64,000 bases of DNA from Fibrobacter succinogenes (GCA_902794535.1 CADBHQ010000001.1:1-64000); one strand, 5' to 3'; shown: positions 26,999 to 36,916, numbered from the stretch's first letter. A program made the numbers and translations. Notes: generated from the letters alone by a model not told the origin.

Positions 26999-28214
26999 GC
27001 ATTACCTTTACCAGAATGGGGGAGCCTTTCTTGGCGGACTTGTAGAAGATAAATTGCACGTTCGCAGCCATCGGCGTGATTTCGTAGTCGCGCCAGACCT
27101 TGTGCAGGTTTTCCATGTCGGCGGTTTCGATTCCGGTATTCATTGTGCCGTTTTCTAGTTGCAGCAATACGGCGAAAGGAATGATGACGGTATCATGCCC
27201 GAAGCGGAGCGTTGCCGTTGTCTTTTTGACGGGCTTTGCGGCAGTTTTGTTTGCCTTTGTTGTGTCGGCTGCAATCACCTTGTCGGCCTCGTCCAAAACG
27301 TTTTTCAAGAGTGGGCGAGCGTTTTCGAGACCCTGCTTTTTAGCGAAGGGGTTGTTGCCGAGAACGCTATACCACCAGGCATTCTGCGCCCGCCAGCGCT
27401 CGTAAAGGTTGTCGGCAGTCCACAAATCGTCAAAGCTGAATTCGATTTCGGGGCTGCCTTGCAGGCTGTTCCCGATTTCATAAATCTTGCTTAAAAGATC
27501 GCCTCCGTCTACATTTTTCTTGATGTAGTTGGAATCGTTGAAAATGGCGCGCATCATGCGAGTCGGATTCACGTGGCTGTAAAGTTTTTCGTTTTCCTTT
27601 TGCCAGGCGGGTGTGTTCGATTCACCGATGATTTTTCCGAAGTCGAGCGGGCTGATGAAGCTCATCAGGTACTTGCCCGATTCTTGGTGAATTTCGACCT
27701 TGGGCTTTTGCGCATGCAGTTCTTCGAGGAATGCGGCCATGCTCACGACGCAGCGCACGCTTGTGCTGGCATAGGCTTCAATGTAGGCGTCGTTCTTGAA
27801 CACTTCGGGGAAGTTCTTGACCATGCGTTTGGCGATTCCCTGGTGCTGGGCCACGCCGAGCTGGGTCAAATCGCCTGCGCGCGGGGCGGCGTATTCGTCT
27901 AAGTACTTGGCGCGTTCAAGCAGGCTTTTGCCCAAATCGCTGAGTTTGCCTAAAGAATCGGCCTTGGCGAGCGTATTGTACAGAGCGTGGTAATGGTCGG
28001 CAGGTTGATGAAAACGACTGCCGTGTCTGCCGTAATGGCTCAGGTAAAACGGCTTGTAGCCGGCAGGGGCCTTGGTATACTTGGCGGTCGGAGTGGGGTA
28101 GGCGTAGTAGTTGCTACCCATTTTTCGAAAGTCTTTGGTGATTTCATTCTTGATAGAATCGGTCTGAGCAAAGCAAGCAACAGCGAGAAAAAGTAAAAAA
28201 GCGGTTTTCTTCAT
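26886..28214 (-). CDS. Exported histidine phosphatase (clade 2, MINPP/phytase-like)
   Basis: 442 residues with a signal peptide (LFLAVACFAQ). The histidine phosphatase motif RHGSRFH (in LSHYGRHGSRFHQ) provides the phosphohistidine, and the C-terminal FGHDTVIIPF supplies the His-Asp proton donor. Clade 2 members include phytases and multiple inositol polyphosphate phosphatases; the length fits. In a rumen-type habitat phytate degradation is plausible, but specificity cannot be read from the sequence. Confidence 0.82.
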   Translation of the reverse strand: MKKTAFLLFLAVACFAQTDSIKNEITKDFRKMGSNYYAYPTPTAKYTKAPAGYKPFYLSHYGRHGSRFHQPADHYHALYNTLAKADSLGKLSDLGKSLLERAKYLDEYAAPRAGDLTQLGVAQHQGIAKRMVKNFPEVFKNDAYIEAYASTSVRCVVSMAAFLEELHAQKPKVEIHQESGKYLMSFISPLDFGKIIGESNTPAWQKENEKLYSHVNPTRMMRAIFNDSNYIKKNVDGGDLLSKIYEIGNSLQGSPEIEFSFDDLWTADNLYERWRAQNAWWYSVLGNNPFAKKQGLENARPLLKNVLDEADKVIAADTTKANKTAAKPVKKTTATLRFGHDTVIIPFAVLLQLENGTMNTGIETADMENLHKVWRDYEITPMAANVQFIFYKSAKKGSPILVKVMLNEIEQKLPVTCDTATVKNCPAAPYYRWDDVREFYKK

Positions 28215-28254
28215 CTTGGATCTCCTGTTGCCAAAAATAATAAAGTCGACCGCG

Positions 28255-28794
28255 TTAAAAAAGTAAACTTAAATTCATACCAGCAGAGCTATTTAAGGCG
28301 TTAAAGGTCGGTATTAGAACGAGCTTTGCACCTTCGTTTTGTTCCTGTCGTCTCCGCTTGTAAATGTCGTAGGCTCGCTTATGTGAATCAAGCCGGTTGT
28401 AATGCCCGTCTTTGTTGTATAAAGCGTAAAGATTGTATGAAAGCCCAATGGTTCCAACAACTATGAGGCCTATGCCAATTATAATTGCATCTGCAGTAAA
28501 GGCTTCTTTAATGGATTCTTGTTCTTCGGAACTTGAACCGTGGTCTTTAAAAACGAGGATGCTGAATCCGATTCCTGCTCCCAAAGCAATTCCGCTGATG
28601 CCGCCTTTTGTGATTTTAGTGTCAATTTCTTTTTGTTCTTGTTCAATCAAATTTTTATAGTGTTCGTCGTAGTTAATTTGAATGTCCTGCGCTTTTTTCT
28701 CGGCATCAAGAGAATCGCTTTCTGCGATTCCATGCGCTAGGCTTATGGTGGCTAACGCAAATAAAAAAACGAATATGTTCTTAATAAGGCGCAT
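28255..28794 (-). CDS. Small membrane protein of unknown function
   Basis: 179 residues: signal-like N-terminus (IFVFLFALATISLAHG), a charged helix, then two membrane segments (about 68-88 and 105-128) separated by an Asp/Glu-rich loop, and a basic C-terminus. No family recognised. It stands alone, 40 bases from the phosphatase gene start. Confidence 0.55.
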   Translation of the reverse strand: MRLIKNIFVFLFALATISLAHGIAESDSLDAEKKAQDIQINYDEHYKNLIEQEQKEIDTKITKGGISGIALGAGIGFSILVFKDHGSSSEEQESIKEAFTADAIIIGIGLIVVGTIGLSYNLYALYNKDGHYNRLDSHKRAYDIYKRRRQEQNEGAKLVLIPTFNALNSSAGMNLSLLF

Positions 28795-28825
28795 GCTAGA
28801 AAGATAAATAACTTTATACGAAAAA

Positions 28826-28851
28826 GCCTAGTTTTGCTGAGAAAACTAGGC
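28826..28851 (-). terminator. Intrinsic terminator of the proA-hisI transcript
   Basis: GCCTAGTTTT pairs with AAAACTAGGC; on the minus strand it is followed by a run of five T. About 40 bases past hisI. Confidence 0.8.
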
Positions 28852-28891
28852 GAATGGATAAAAGTGACCGATAAACGGTAAACTTGGTCTG

Positions 28892-29242
28892 TTATTTATC
28901 GCAGACTTTAAAGAAACAGCTGCGGGCACCCGTGTGGCAAGCCACCTGCGGACCCTGCATGCGAACCTTAAAGAGCAAAGCGTCGCTGTCGCAGTCGGCA
29001 GCCCATTCCACGACGGTCATCACGTTTCCGCTGGTGTCGCCCTTGTGCCAGTATTCCTTGCGGCTACGGCTCCAGAACACCATTTCACCACATTCGTGCG
29101 TGCGACGGAGTGCTTCTTCGTTCATCCAGGCCATCATCAGAACGTCGCCCTTGTCGGCATCTTGAACGATTGCCGGCGCAAGTGCTACGCCGTCCACAAC
29201 GACTTCGAATTTAATCTCTTTAATCAGTTCGTCAAAGTTCAT
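28892..29242 (-). CDS. hisI: Phosphoribosyl-AMP cyclohydrolase
   Basis: 116-residue cytosolic enzyme of histidine synthesis opening the adenine ring of PR-AMP. The family signature is complete: [37 protein letters not shown] and the metal-binding [10 protein letters not shown]. The HisE domain is absent, so the protein is single-function. The ATG at 29242 follows GAGGAG; an upstream in-frame start at 29356 would overlap proA. Located 77 bases after proA. Confidence 0.94.
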   Translation of the reverse strand: MNFDELIKEIKFEVVVDGVALAPAIVQDADKGDVLMMAWMNEEALRRTHECGEMVFWSRSRKEYWHKGDTSGNVMTVVEWAADCDSDALLFKVRMQGPQVACHTGARSCFFKVCDK

Positions 29243-29319
29243 CTTTCGTCTCCTCATAGAGGATAACTCTACTAAGGTGTTAAAACACCAAGTATCGTAT
29301 ATCTCGTCAAGTTGTCTAA

Positions 29320-30600
29320 TTAACCTCTCACCTGGCCATTGCCGCGGAGAATCCACTTGTAGCTGCAGAGGCTTTCCACGCCCATGGGGCCGCGGGCATG
29401 CAACTTGTCGGTCGAGATACCCACTTCGGCGCCGAGGCCGTATTCGCCACCGTCTGCAAAGCGGGTGCTGGCGTTCACCATCACGCTGCTGCTGTCCACG
29501 TTCGCGACAAAGTAGTCTTGGACGCTAGCGTCTTCGGCAACGACTGCTTCGGTATGGCGGCTGCTGTTCTTTTCGATATGGTCGCAGGCTTCGGCAACGT
29601 TATCGACGAACTTGACGCTAGCCTTGAGGGCCAAGTATTCGTGGTGGTAATTGCTGTCGTCGCCAATATCCTTGATACGGCTATCGTGGCTCTGGGCGTC
29701 CTTGTTGCCAAAGAGTTCCACGCCACGGTCGGCGAGGCAATCAATCAACTTCTTGGTGGTGGCATCATCAATATGGCGGTCGATAATCACGCATTCCATG
29801 GCGTTGCACACGCCCGTGCGCTGCGTCTTGGCGTTAATCAAGATGTTCACCGCCTTGTCCATATCGGCGGACTTGTCCACGTACACGTGGCAAATGCCGT
29901 TGAAGTGCTTGATCACAGGGATCTTGCTCTGTTCAACGACAGCACGAATCAGGCGTTCGCCACCGCGGGGAATCACGAGGTCAAGGCAATCGTTGCGCTG
30001 CAAAAGCATGCCCACCAGGTCGTGGCTCGTTTCGGTCACGAGCTGTACGGCGTCTTGGTCGATGCCTTCTTCGGCAAGTGCTTCGTGGAAGATTCCGGCG
30101 AGGCACTTGGCGGAATTCAGCGATTCCTTACCGCCGCGCAAAATCACGGCATTGCCCGCCTTAAAGCAGAGGCAAGCGCCATCGATGGTCACGTTCGGGC
30201 GGCTTTCAAAAATAAAGAACACAGAACCGATAGGCACGGCCACGCGGCTAATCTTGATGCCGTTCTTGAGTTCGCGGCTTTCGAGCACCTTGTTCAGCGG
30301 GTCAGCAAACGAGGCAATTTCTTCGGCACCTTTGGCCATAGCCTCAATACGGGCGTCGTTCAAAGTCAGACGGTCCATCTTCGAGTCGTCGAGCTTACCG
30401 GCGGCTGCTTCAAGGTCAATCTTGTTTGCGGCAAGGATTTCTGGCTTACGGTCGCGCAAAATCTGGGCAACGCGATTCAGCACGGCGCTACGCTTTTCTC
30501 CCGGGAGGGTACGGAGCGTCTTGCTTGCCTTCTGGGCGTTTCTGGCCAAAAGGTCGGAGTATTCTTCCAAGTTGGAATATTTCAAATTGGAGCAAGTCAT
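29320..30600 (-). CDS. proA: Gamma-glutamyl phosphate reductase
   Basis: 426-residue aldehyde-dehydrogenase-type enzyme of proline synthesis, making glutamate semialdehyde. The catalytic Cys lies in [28 protein letters not shown] and the [17 protein letters not shown] region are typical of ProA. ProB is not nearby. hisI follows. Confidence 0.95.
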   Translation of the reverse strand: MTCSNLKYSNLEEYSDLLARNAQKASKTLRTLPGEKRSAVLNRVAQILRDRKPEILAANKIDLEAAAGKLDDSKMDRLTLNDARIEAMAKGAEEIASFADPLNKVLESRELKNGIKISRVAVPIGSVFFIFESRPNVTIDGACLCFKAGNAVILRGGKESLNSAKCLAGIFHEALAEEGIDQDAVQLVTETSHDLVGMLLQRNDCLDLVIPRGGERLIRAVVEQSKIPVIKHFNGICHVYVDKSADMDKAVNILINAKTQRTGVCNAMECVIIDRHIDDATTKKLIDCLADRGVELFGNKDAQSHDSRIKDIGDDSNYHHEYLALKASVKFVDNVAEACDHIEKNSSRHTEAVVAEDASVQDYFVANVDSSSVMVNASTRFADGGEYGLGAEVGISTDKLHARGPMGVESLCSYKWILRGNGQVRG

Positions 30601-30689
30601 AAGCCGTTTTTATCCTTTTTTGAACATCCTCTGTGATTGTTTTAAATATTTTACAATGTAAAACTTGATTTTCATCACATTGGAGTATA

Positions 30690-30811
30690 AGTTAGTATCG
30701 TACAGGTTTGTTATTACCCGCGACGTGGGTTTGTAGTCGCAAGGTATCGGACTTGGGTGTTTAGACTCGGTGCATTCCTTCTCTCTCGGGGAGCACCGAG
30801 TCCTTTTTTTG
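30690..30811 (+). ncRNA. Candidate small RNA between minus-strand genes
   Basis: The 220-base gap between two minus-strand genes ends with a strong plus-strand terminator (30764-30811), but no plus-strand protein gene precedes it. A promoter-like TTGATT (30665-30670) and TATAAG (30686-30691) lie upstream, with a short 15-base spacer. The body holds a GCGAC / GTCGC hairpin. An RNA of about 120 bases is inferred; its family is not recognised. Confidence 0.4.
30764..30811 (+). terminator. Strong plus-strand intrinsic terminator
   Basis: GACTCGGTGC (30764-30773) pairs perfectly with GCACCGAGTC (30793-30802), followed by CTTTTTTT. No coding gene on this strand ends nearby. Confidence 0.85.
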
Positions 30812-30821
30812 TTCTAAGCTT

Positions 30822-33671
30822 TTACAGCAAATTCACGATCGTTGCAAACAGCTTGTCGGCGAGTACGTTCGTTTCCAGACCTTCGAACACGTTGAACTGG
30901 TTGAACATGATCTTACCGTTACCGAACGGGTAGAGCTGCAGGTCAGAACCGGTCTTGACTTCGCCGTCCTTCAGGGTCACGGAGCGTGCAAACACCTTGG
31001 CACCCGGAAGTTCGTTCAGCGAAATGCTCGGCATAATGGCTGCGGCATTGCTGTCAAGCACAGTGGCTTCGCCAAATACCGGTGCAAGTTCGGAACCCTT
31101 GGGCAGGTAGTGCAGACTGAGTTCGCTTGCGCCCGTGCTCCAGTGAGATTCGATATTGCAGTCGAACTGGTGACTCTGGTTCATGTAGTCGATGTCTTCC
31201 TGCGTGAGGTCAGAAAGCAAGAGCGTCTTGCCACCGTTCTTCACCACATCCACAATCTTGTCCAAAATTTCGTCGGGCCAAGAGCTCAGGTTCGCGGTAA
31301 AGATAATCTGTTCTGGGCCAGTGAGGGCGGCGAGAGCATCGCTGGATTCTTCGCTGTTGTCCAAGAAGCAGACCTTCTTCATGGCGCTCTTCACGTCGGC
31401 TTCGGCAATCACGATCAAGTCTTCTTCGGTCGTGTGAATTCGGTTGCCGTCGTTAATCAGCGTCACCTGGAGCTTGTAGCTGCCTTCGGTGCGCGGAGCC
31501 ATCATAGTGCAAATGCCCATCTGCGTAAGGCTGGTCTTGCCGGCAGGTTCTTCGGGAGAAATCTTGTCGGTGGCGAGTTCCTTGCCCTTGTCGTCTACGA
31601 GCTTGACTTCCACAGAAACGTCTTCGTAACGGCTGTTGTTCAAAAGCGTTACCTGGAAACTGATTTCGCTCTGCGGGGCGACCACGTGTTCCAGTTCGCT
31701 GATGAGGGCGCGGCTCGGAGTCGTGATTTCCTTCGAGAAATCTTCGAATCCCTTGCTTACGCGGTTTTCGTCGCACAGACCGTCAAATTCGGTGCCGCAG
31801 TCGGCCCACTGGTCCAAGAAGAAACCGGCAATCTGCGGGTTGCTCTGGAAGGCGGTAATCTGGTCGAGCTTGCTCTTGATGGCAATGCGGTTCGCGTCGG
31901 CCACAAAGCTCTTGTAGTCCTTCCAAATGGACATGTCGCTTTCCACGAAGGTTTCGATTGCCTTGAGGGCATTCTTGATGGCCTTCTGGTTCTTGGCGCT
32001 GCGCGGTCCCTTGATGTTTGTGGCCGTTTCCGGGAGGAGCGTGTGGTTCTTGAGCGTCACCAACATCTTGTTGTTGATGTCGTTTGCCACATTTTCTTCT
32101 TCGTCCTGGAAGTGACTATCGCCAAGGCCAGTGTCGGGCACGGTCAGCACTTCGCCGTCGCGGTCAAAGCTGTGGGCGAGGTAGTGCGTGTAGGCGGCGT
32201 TCGGCGTCATGCGCGGGTTCACGCGGAGCGTGGCGTAAGTCGAAATCTTGTCGACAGACACGGGCAAGAGCTTGCCGGTATCCTTGTGGAAGTTGCCTTC
32301 GTTGTCAAGGAAGATACTGTTCAGGTTGCTAATGACCGGGCGAGTCATGTCGACCGGGCTAATAGCGTTCAAGAGCTTGTTACCGTTCTGCAACAGGAGC
32401 GTGCCGTTTTCAGCACCCATGACCCATGCGCCAATGCAGGGGTGGTGGTGCTGTTCGCCCACGATGTCGTTGATCAGTTTCTTGACGATTTCAAGACCCT
32501 GAGCGGTAGACCTCATGGTGTGGATCGGGAATTCCTGGAACACAATCAGGCCGAGCTTGTCGCAAATGTCGAGAGCCTGGGTAGAAAGCGGCGCGCCGCA
32601 GCTACGAATGGCGTTGTAGCCGGCAGCCTTCACAGCCTGCAGGTCCTTTTCGAGCTTCGGGTTGTCGAACGTCCAAAGGCCACCTTCGCTCCACTGCTGG
32701 TTGTAGGTAATGCCTTGGATCTTCAAAATCTGGTCGTTCAGGTAGTAGTCACCCTTGAGGCAGTCGAACTTGCGGAAACCGAAGGTGCGCACCACGGGGA
32801 ATGCGTATTCGGCGCGCTTGATTTCCTTGCCGTCCTTTTCCTTGCCGGCCTTGATTTCCATCTGGAATTCAATAGCGTAGACGTTGGGGTGTTCGGGACT
32901 CCACTGGAACTTGTGACGCTGCTGTTCCTTGACTTCGAAAACAAAACGCTGGGTCATGTTTTCCTTGTCGAGTTTCAGGTTGTTCACGAACTGCTCGTAA
33001 ACGTCGCCATCGGGGTTACGCATGAGCACACGGAGCCTGGTCTGGAAGCCGCGGGGGTTGTTGAAGCTGATTTCGCAGGCAATGCGCTGGGTGTCGGCAT
33101 CGGGTTCGAGCTTCACATCAGAAATGAATGCTGCGGTGCCAAGAATCAGGTCCACATGGCCAAAGATACCGCCAAACGGGTACTGGGTCCAGGGGAGGCC
33201 GACCGGGAGTTCGCCCGGGTGTACAAAGCGGTCGTCGGCGCCGTCGGCACTTTCGCGGCCAAAGTCAATGCGGCTGTTGAGAGCGCCCATGTTGGCAACG
33301 CGCACGCAGAGCACGTTTTCTTCGCCGAGCTTTAAAGCCTTCTGAAGTTCAATAGTAAAAGGTGTGTAGGCGCCAAAGTGGGTGCCCAAGAGCTTGCCGT
33401 TCAGCCAAACGGTGGCATGGCTTGCAATGCGTTCGAAACGCAGGAAAATGCGCTTTGCGACCTGTTTTTCGTCGTCGATGGTAAAACGCTTGAAGTAGAA
33501 CGCGCAGTCGTGCGACATCAGGAGCTTGTCGAAAGCCCTTTCCCAGATATGGGGAACTTGCACTTCTTGGGTGTCTTTGGGGTAAGTAGCGTACCAACGA
33601 TTAGAAATACCGGCATCTTCGGTGTCCCAAATCATCTGCCAGTCGCCGTCAAGGCTCAAAATCTTGTACAT
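30822..33671 (-). CDS. Glycoside hydrolase family 2-like protein with altered active site
   Basis: 949 residues with GH2 layout: sugar-binding jelly roll (about 1-180), an Ig-like domain, a TIM-barrel (about 300-560, with FPIHTMRS), then Ig-like and C-terminal domains. No signal peptide is seen, suggesting a cytosolic enzyme on oligosaccharides. The usual Asn-Glu acid/base pair reads Ala-Glu here (HPCIGAWVMGAENG, Glu 421), and the region where the nucleophile motif SE(Y/F)G is expected reads VPDTGLGDSH. Activity is therefore doubtful or atypical. The ATG at 33671 (MYKILSLDGDW) is chosen over an upstream start at 33761 that would overlap rplU. It is divergent from rplU with 37 bases between the starts. 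Confidence 0.8.
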   Translation of the reverse strand: MYKILSLDGDWQMIWDTEDAGISNRWYATYPKDTQEVQVPHIWERAFDKLLMSHDCAFYFKRFTIDDEKQVAKRIFLRFERIASHATVWLNGKLLGTHFGAYTPFTIELQKALKLGEENVLCVRVANMGALNSRIDFGRESADGADDRFVHPGELPVGLPWTQYPFGGIFGHVDLILGTAAFISDVKLEPDADTQRIACEISFNNPRGFQTRLRVLMRNPDGDVYEQFVNNLKLDKENMTQRFVFEVKEQQRHKFQWSPEHPNVYAIEFQMEIKAGKEKDGKEIKRAEYAFPVVRTFGFRKFDCLKGDYYLNDQILKIQGITYNQQWSEGGLWTFDNPKLEKDLQAVKAAGYNAIRSCGAPLSTQALDICDKLGLIVFQEFPIHTMRSTAQGLEIVKKLINDIVGEQHHHPCIGAWVMGAENGTLLLQNGNKLLNAISPVDMTRPVISNLNSIFLDNEGNFHKDTGKLLPVSVDKISTYATLRVNPRMTPNAAYTHYLAHSFDRDGEVLTVPDTGLGDSHFQDEEENVANDINNKMLVTLKNHTLLPETATNIKGPRSAKNQKAIKNALKAIETFVESDMSIWKDYKSFVADANRIAIKSKLDQITAFQSNPQIAGFFLDQWADCGTEFDGLCDENRVSKGFEDFSKEITTPSRALISELEHVVAPQSEISFQVTLLNNSRYEDVSVEVKLVDDKGKELATDKISPEEPAGKTSLTQMGICTMMAPRTEGSYKLQVTLINDGNRIHTTEEDLIVIAEADVKSAMKKVCFLDNSEESSDALAALTGPEQIIFTANLSSWPDEILDKIVDVVKNGGKTLLLSDLTQEDIDYMNQSHQFDCNIESHWSTGASELSLHYLPKGSELAPVFGEATVLDSNAAAIMPSISLNELPGAKVFARSVTLKDGEVKTGSDLQLYPFGNGKIMFNQFNVFEGLETNVLADKLFATIVNLL

Positions 33672-33708
33672 TTGGGGTCCCAATAGCAACCAAAAAAGGA
33701 TTACAAAA

Positions 33709-34194
33709 ATGTATTCTATTGTTGAAACAGGTGGTTTCCAGTATAAAGTTGAGCTGGGCAAGGCTTACAAGGTCCCCACGCTCGATGCCGCTGTTGGTTC
33801 CGAACTGGAGCTCAAGTCCGTTCTTCTTTTCGCAGGAAAAGAAGTGCAAATCGGCACCCCTGTCCTGAACGACGCATCCGTGAAGGTTGAAGTGCTTGCT
33901 CACGGCAAGTATGACACCGTCATCGTTTTCAAGAAGAAGCGCCGTACCCGTTACGAACGTCGTAACGGTCATCGTCAGGGCTATACCGAGGTGCTGGTTA
34001 CGGAACTTCGCTCCGGCGCAGAATCCGCAAAGGTCGACTCCAAGGTTATCGAACGCAACCGCGCTCGCGTGGCTGCCCTCGCCAAGCAGAAGGTGCAGTC
34101 TGTGCCTCTGACTCGCAAGGAAAAGATTGCCCAGGGTCTCCCGAAGCCCGCCAAGGTCAAGAAGAACTCTCTGCGTAAGGCTAAGGAGGTTTAA
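33709..34194 (+). CDS. rplU: Ribosomal protein L21 with a C-terminal extension
   Basis: 161 residues; the first 100 match L21 (MYSIVETGGFQYKV, IGTPVL, KKKRRTRYERRNGHRQ). Typical L21 is about 103 residues; the extra 60 are Lys/Ala-rich and basic, likely contacting rRNA. The ATG at 33709 follows AAAAAAGGA. rpmA starts three bases after its stop, the usual order. Confidence 0.95.
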   Translation: MYSIVETGGFQYKVELGKAYKVPTLDAAVGSELELKSVLLFAGKEVQIGTPVLNDASVKVEVLAHGKYDTVIVFKKKRRTRYERRNGHRQGYTEVLVTELRSGAESAKVDSKVIERNRARVAALAKQKVQSVPLTRKEKIAQGLPKPAKVKKNSLRKAKEV

Positions 34195-34197
34195 TCC

Positions 34198-34458
34198 ATG
34201 GCTCATAAGAAAGGTCAAGGTTCAGTACGTAACGGCCGCGACAGTAACGCCAAGTATCTTGGTGTTAAGAAGTATGCGGGCGAAGTCGTCAAGGCTGGCA
34301 ACATCATCGTTCGTCAGCGCGGTTCTCACTTCCACAAGGGCACCAACGTTGGTATGGGCAAGGACTTTACCCTGTTCTCCCTCGTCGATGGCAAGGTGAA
34401 GTTCGAACGCCTCGATGCAAAGCGTCAGAAAGTTTCTGTCTACCCGGAAGAAAACTAA
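34198..34458 (+). CDS. rpmA: Ribosomal protein L27
   Basis: 86 residues; the N-terminus [24 protein letters not shown] and [18 protein letters not shown] are diagnostic. It begins directly with MAHKK, so no N-terminal extension needs to be cleaved as in Firmicutes. Cotranscribed with rplU and followed by a terminator. Confidence 0.97.
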   Translation: MAHKKGQGSVRNGRDSNAKYLGVKKYAGEVVKAGNIIVRQRGSHFHKGTNVGMGKDFTLFSLVDGKVKFERLDAKRQKVSVYPEEN

Positions 34459-34479
34459 TCGGTTTTGAATCGTTTAGAG

Positions 34480-34517
34480 CCGGCGGTACCACAAGTACCG
34501 CCGGTTTTTGTTTTTAT
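34480..34517 (+). terminator. Intrinsic terminator of rplU-rpmA
   Basis: CCGGCGGTAC (34480-34489) pairs with GTACCGCCGG (34495-34504), then TTTTTG and more T. Confidence 0.9.
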
Positions 34518-34576
34518 ACAGCCCCTTCCTAACCACTTCCTACTTCCTACTATTAATTTTTGCTATTTTGTGCTCG

Positions 34577-36910
34577 ATGTCTAGACTTTTGACGATTCGT
34601 TTTTTCTTGGTTGCGGTCCTGTTTTCGATGGTAACCTTGTTTTTTGGCTGTTCTGACGACGACAGTTCGATAGAATTTAGGGTGGAACGCGAAATTTCGG
34701 ATATTTCGACCTTGTTGCAGTGTGCCAAGGGTACCGACAGTAGCGCCTACTGCTTTATGGTGCGTTTCCGTTTCCCGGACGATACCGAAAATCTTGATGC
34801 GATTTATATGTGGGTCAATTCGGATGTTGTCGATGACACTTCGAAGACTGTGAATGAAGAGGAAATTTCGAAGGCTACCGAAACCTTCAAGTTCAAGGAT
34901 AATGGCGACCTTTTCGATACGATTGACTTGACTTCTTATATTCAGAAATATGTGGAAGAAAGCGAAAGCTTGATGGTGGCTTTCTATTGCGACTATACGA
35001 GCGGTCGCCCGGGAACCGTCCAGAGAATATACCTGCATTTTGGCGACAAGATTGCGCCTTCGGACATAAGCCTTACCGATTCTACTTGGACTACAGGTGT
35101 GCTTTTGGAATGGGCGCGCCCCACAGACCAGACGAACTATTACAAACCGAATGAACTTTCGGGCCCGATTCTTGGCTATAACATTAGAATCTATACCGAA
35201 AACAAGAACGAAGACTTGCGCAATCTAAAGGTGCGGCTTGAATCTTCAGAAGGAATCGATTCTACGGGCAAAACGCTTTACTTGCGCCACAAGGGTTATC
35301 ATTCCAACGTGGATTCCGTGTTCTTGCAGACAAAGGAACATGGCGACAGCCGTAAGAACGAACTGTATCTGGCTATTCCGGATGGCTTTGGCTACAATGT
35401 CGATAATCCCGATTCTAATAATTTCCGCTTGATTATCGAAGGGCTCAAAGCCGAAAGCGAATATAAGGTTGGTTATTCCGCTTGGGATACTTGCGGTAAC
35501 TATACTGGCGTAGACCATTCGGAAATACGCGCATGGCATACCATTAATACCACGGACTCGGTGGCCCCCTTGATGCCGACCAAGATTTTCACGATGCAGG
35601 ATACCTTGTTCCCTGGTATGGCGCGACTCGACAGCAACAACCGCTTGCGCATTTTCTGGAGTCAGAGTGTAGACCCGCTTAAGCGCGAACACCCAATCAA
35701 GGTCGATACCGTTCTTGTGATTCCTGATTCTTGCATTTCTACGCTTTGTTATGACAACGTGAATCAGTACCGCGTTGAATACTTGGACCGCTATACCAAC
35801 AAGTGGATGATCAGTTCCGATTTCGATACGTTGGATCGCTACACGAGTCTTTATGAGTTGAATGGCGATACCATGAAGATTTCTGCCACCGGTTCCTTTG
35901 TGACCGATACGATTCGCTATGTGGCTCCGGGCGACACGCTCATTCTGCGAATTACGGCAATTGATGAATCGGGCTACTTGTCGGTTACGCTGATTGATAC
36001 GATTGCTGTGTCTCCGGGTGCGATTGCAAACGAAATCGAATGCCCCGCAAACTTTGTCGCGGTCAAGTCGTCTGACACGACCTTCTTCTGCATGGAACGC
36101 ATGGAACACCAGAATGATTCGGGCGAGTTTGTCACGAACGTTATGCATTCCGAAGCGCTTGCAGCATGCGAGGCGATTTCGGCGGATGGCTTTAAGGTGA
36201 GCCTTTGCAATGAACGCGATTGGGAACTGGTTTGTCTTTCGGGCGGTACGCTTGCTTATGGCGTGATTCAAGACGATACTCTTGAAATGTCCGATTTCTT
36301 GTTCCGTTATTGCAATGTGTTCTCGAATGATTCTGCCTCGGCTGCGGATCCTTTAAAGCGTAGCCCGCGCTGCATGAACCCCATGGGCGTGCGTGATTTG
36401 CCTGGTCAGTACCAGGAATGGGTTATTGGCCGTTCCGAAGATACGGCTGCCGTGCTGAAGGGTGGCTCTTATACCGTGATGGGTGGCATTGAACGCGAAA
36501 CGCGTGGACTTTGCGTTGGCCGTTCTTTCCCGTACTTTACGCGCTTGGCCTATACGACCGATACAGTTTATCTGTACCGCGAAGGAACCAAGGTCGATAC
36601 GGTGTTTACGGCCGATACGTCGAGGACGCTGTACAAGAAACTGACCAAGAAAGATTTCAAGGATACCTTGCAGTTCTTTGACGTGCAAGATTCCAGCGGT
36701 AATTCGGTGGGTGTCGATTACGCTCCTTATGCCGAATACAAGAAGGGCGGCGACGAATGGCTCGAATCGATTTCTAACGGCATGAAGTACGTGCCTGACC
36801 ATGTAGAAGTCGTATTCCTGACAGGCGAACGCGTTTCTTACCGTGGTGTTTCGAACTTCTATAAGTCGCCAAGCATTGGGTTTAGATGCTGCGCTTACAA
36901 GAATGAATAA
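34577..36910 (+). CDS. Large lipoprotein with SUMF1/FGE-like C-terminal domain
   Basis: 777 residues: lipoprotein signal (TLFFGCSDDD, Cys about 25), a long beta-rich region with fibronectin-like pieces (GYNIRIYTENK, LIIEGLKAESEYKVGYSAWD), and a diverged SUMF1/FGE-like end (SLCNERDWELVC, GVRDLPGQYQEWV, LKGGSYTVMGG, SIGFRCC). Cys pairs in that end probably form disulfides. A surface role, perhaps binding plant polymer, is inferred from domain style. Start chosen at the ATG at 34577 because it gives a proper lipobox; no clear Shine-Dalgarno. suhB follows six bases after the stop. Confidence 0.75.
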   Translation: MSRLLTIRFFLVAVLFSMVTLFFGCSDDDSSIEFRVEREISDISTLLQCAKGTDSSAYCFMVRFRFPDDTENLDAIYMWVNSDVVDDTSKTVNEEEISKATETFKFKDNGDLFDTIDLTSYIQKYVEESESLMVAFYCDYTSGRPGTVQRIYLHFGDKIAPSDISLTDSTWTTGVLLEWARPTDQTNYYKPNELSGPILGYNIRIYTENKNEDLRNLKVRLESSEGIDSTGKTLYLRHKGYHSNVDSVFLQTKEHGDSRKNELYLAIPDGFGYNVDNPDSNNFRLIIEGLKAESEYKVGYSAWDTCGNYTGVDHSEIRAWHTINTTDSVAPLMPTKIFTMQDTLFPGMARLDSNNRLRIFWSQSVDPLKREHPIKVDTVLVIPDSCISTLCYDNVNQYRVEYLDRYTNKWMISSDFDTLDRYTSLYELNGDTMKISATGSFVTDTIRYVAPGDTLILRITAIDESGYLSVTLIDTIAVSPGAIANEIECPANFVAVKSSDTTFFCMERMEHQNDSGEFVTNVMHSEALAACEAISADGFKVSLCNERDWELVCLSGGTLAYGVIQDDTLEMSDFLFRYCNVFSNDSASAADPLKRSPRCMNPMGVRDLPGQYQEWVIGRSEDTAAVLKGGSYTVMGGIERETRGLCVGRSFPYFTRLAYTTDTVYLYREGTKVDTVFTADTSRTLYKKLTKKDFKDTLQFFDVQDSSGNSVGVDYAPYAEYKKGGDEWLESISNGMKYVPDHVEVVFLTGERVSYRGVSNFYKSPSIGFRCCAYKNE

Positions 36911-36916
36911 TTAAAA

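Noticed and set aside
31110-33335. Long plus-strand open frame (741 codons) opposite the GH2-like gene
   Set aside because: Antisense shadow caused by biased codon use; no start signal or recognisable domain.
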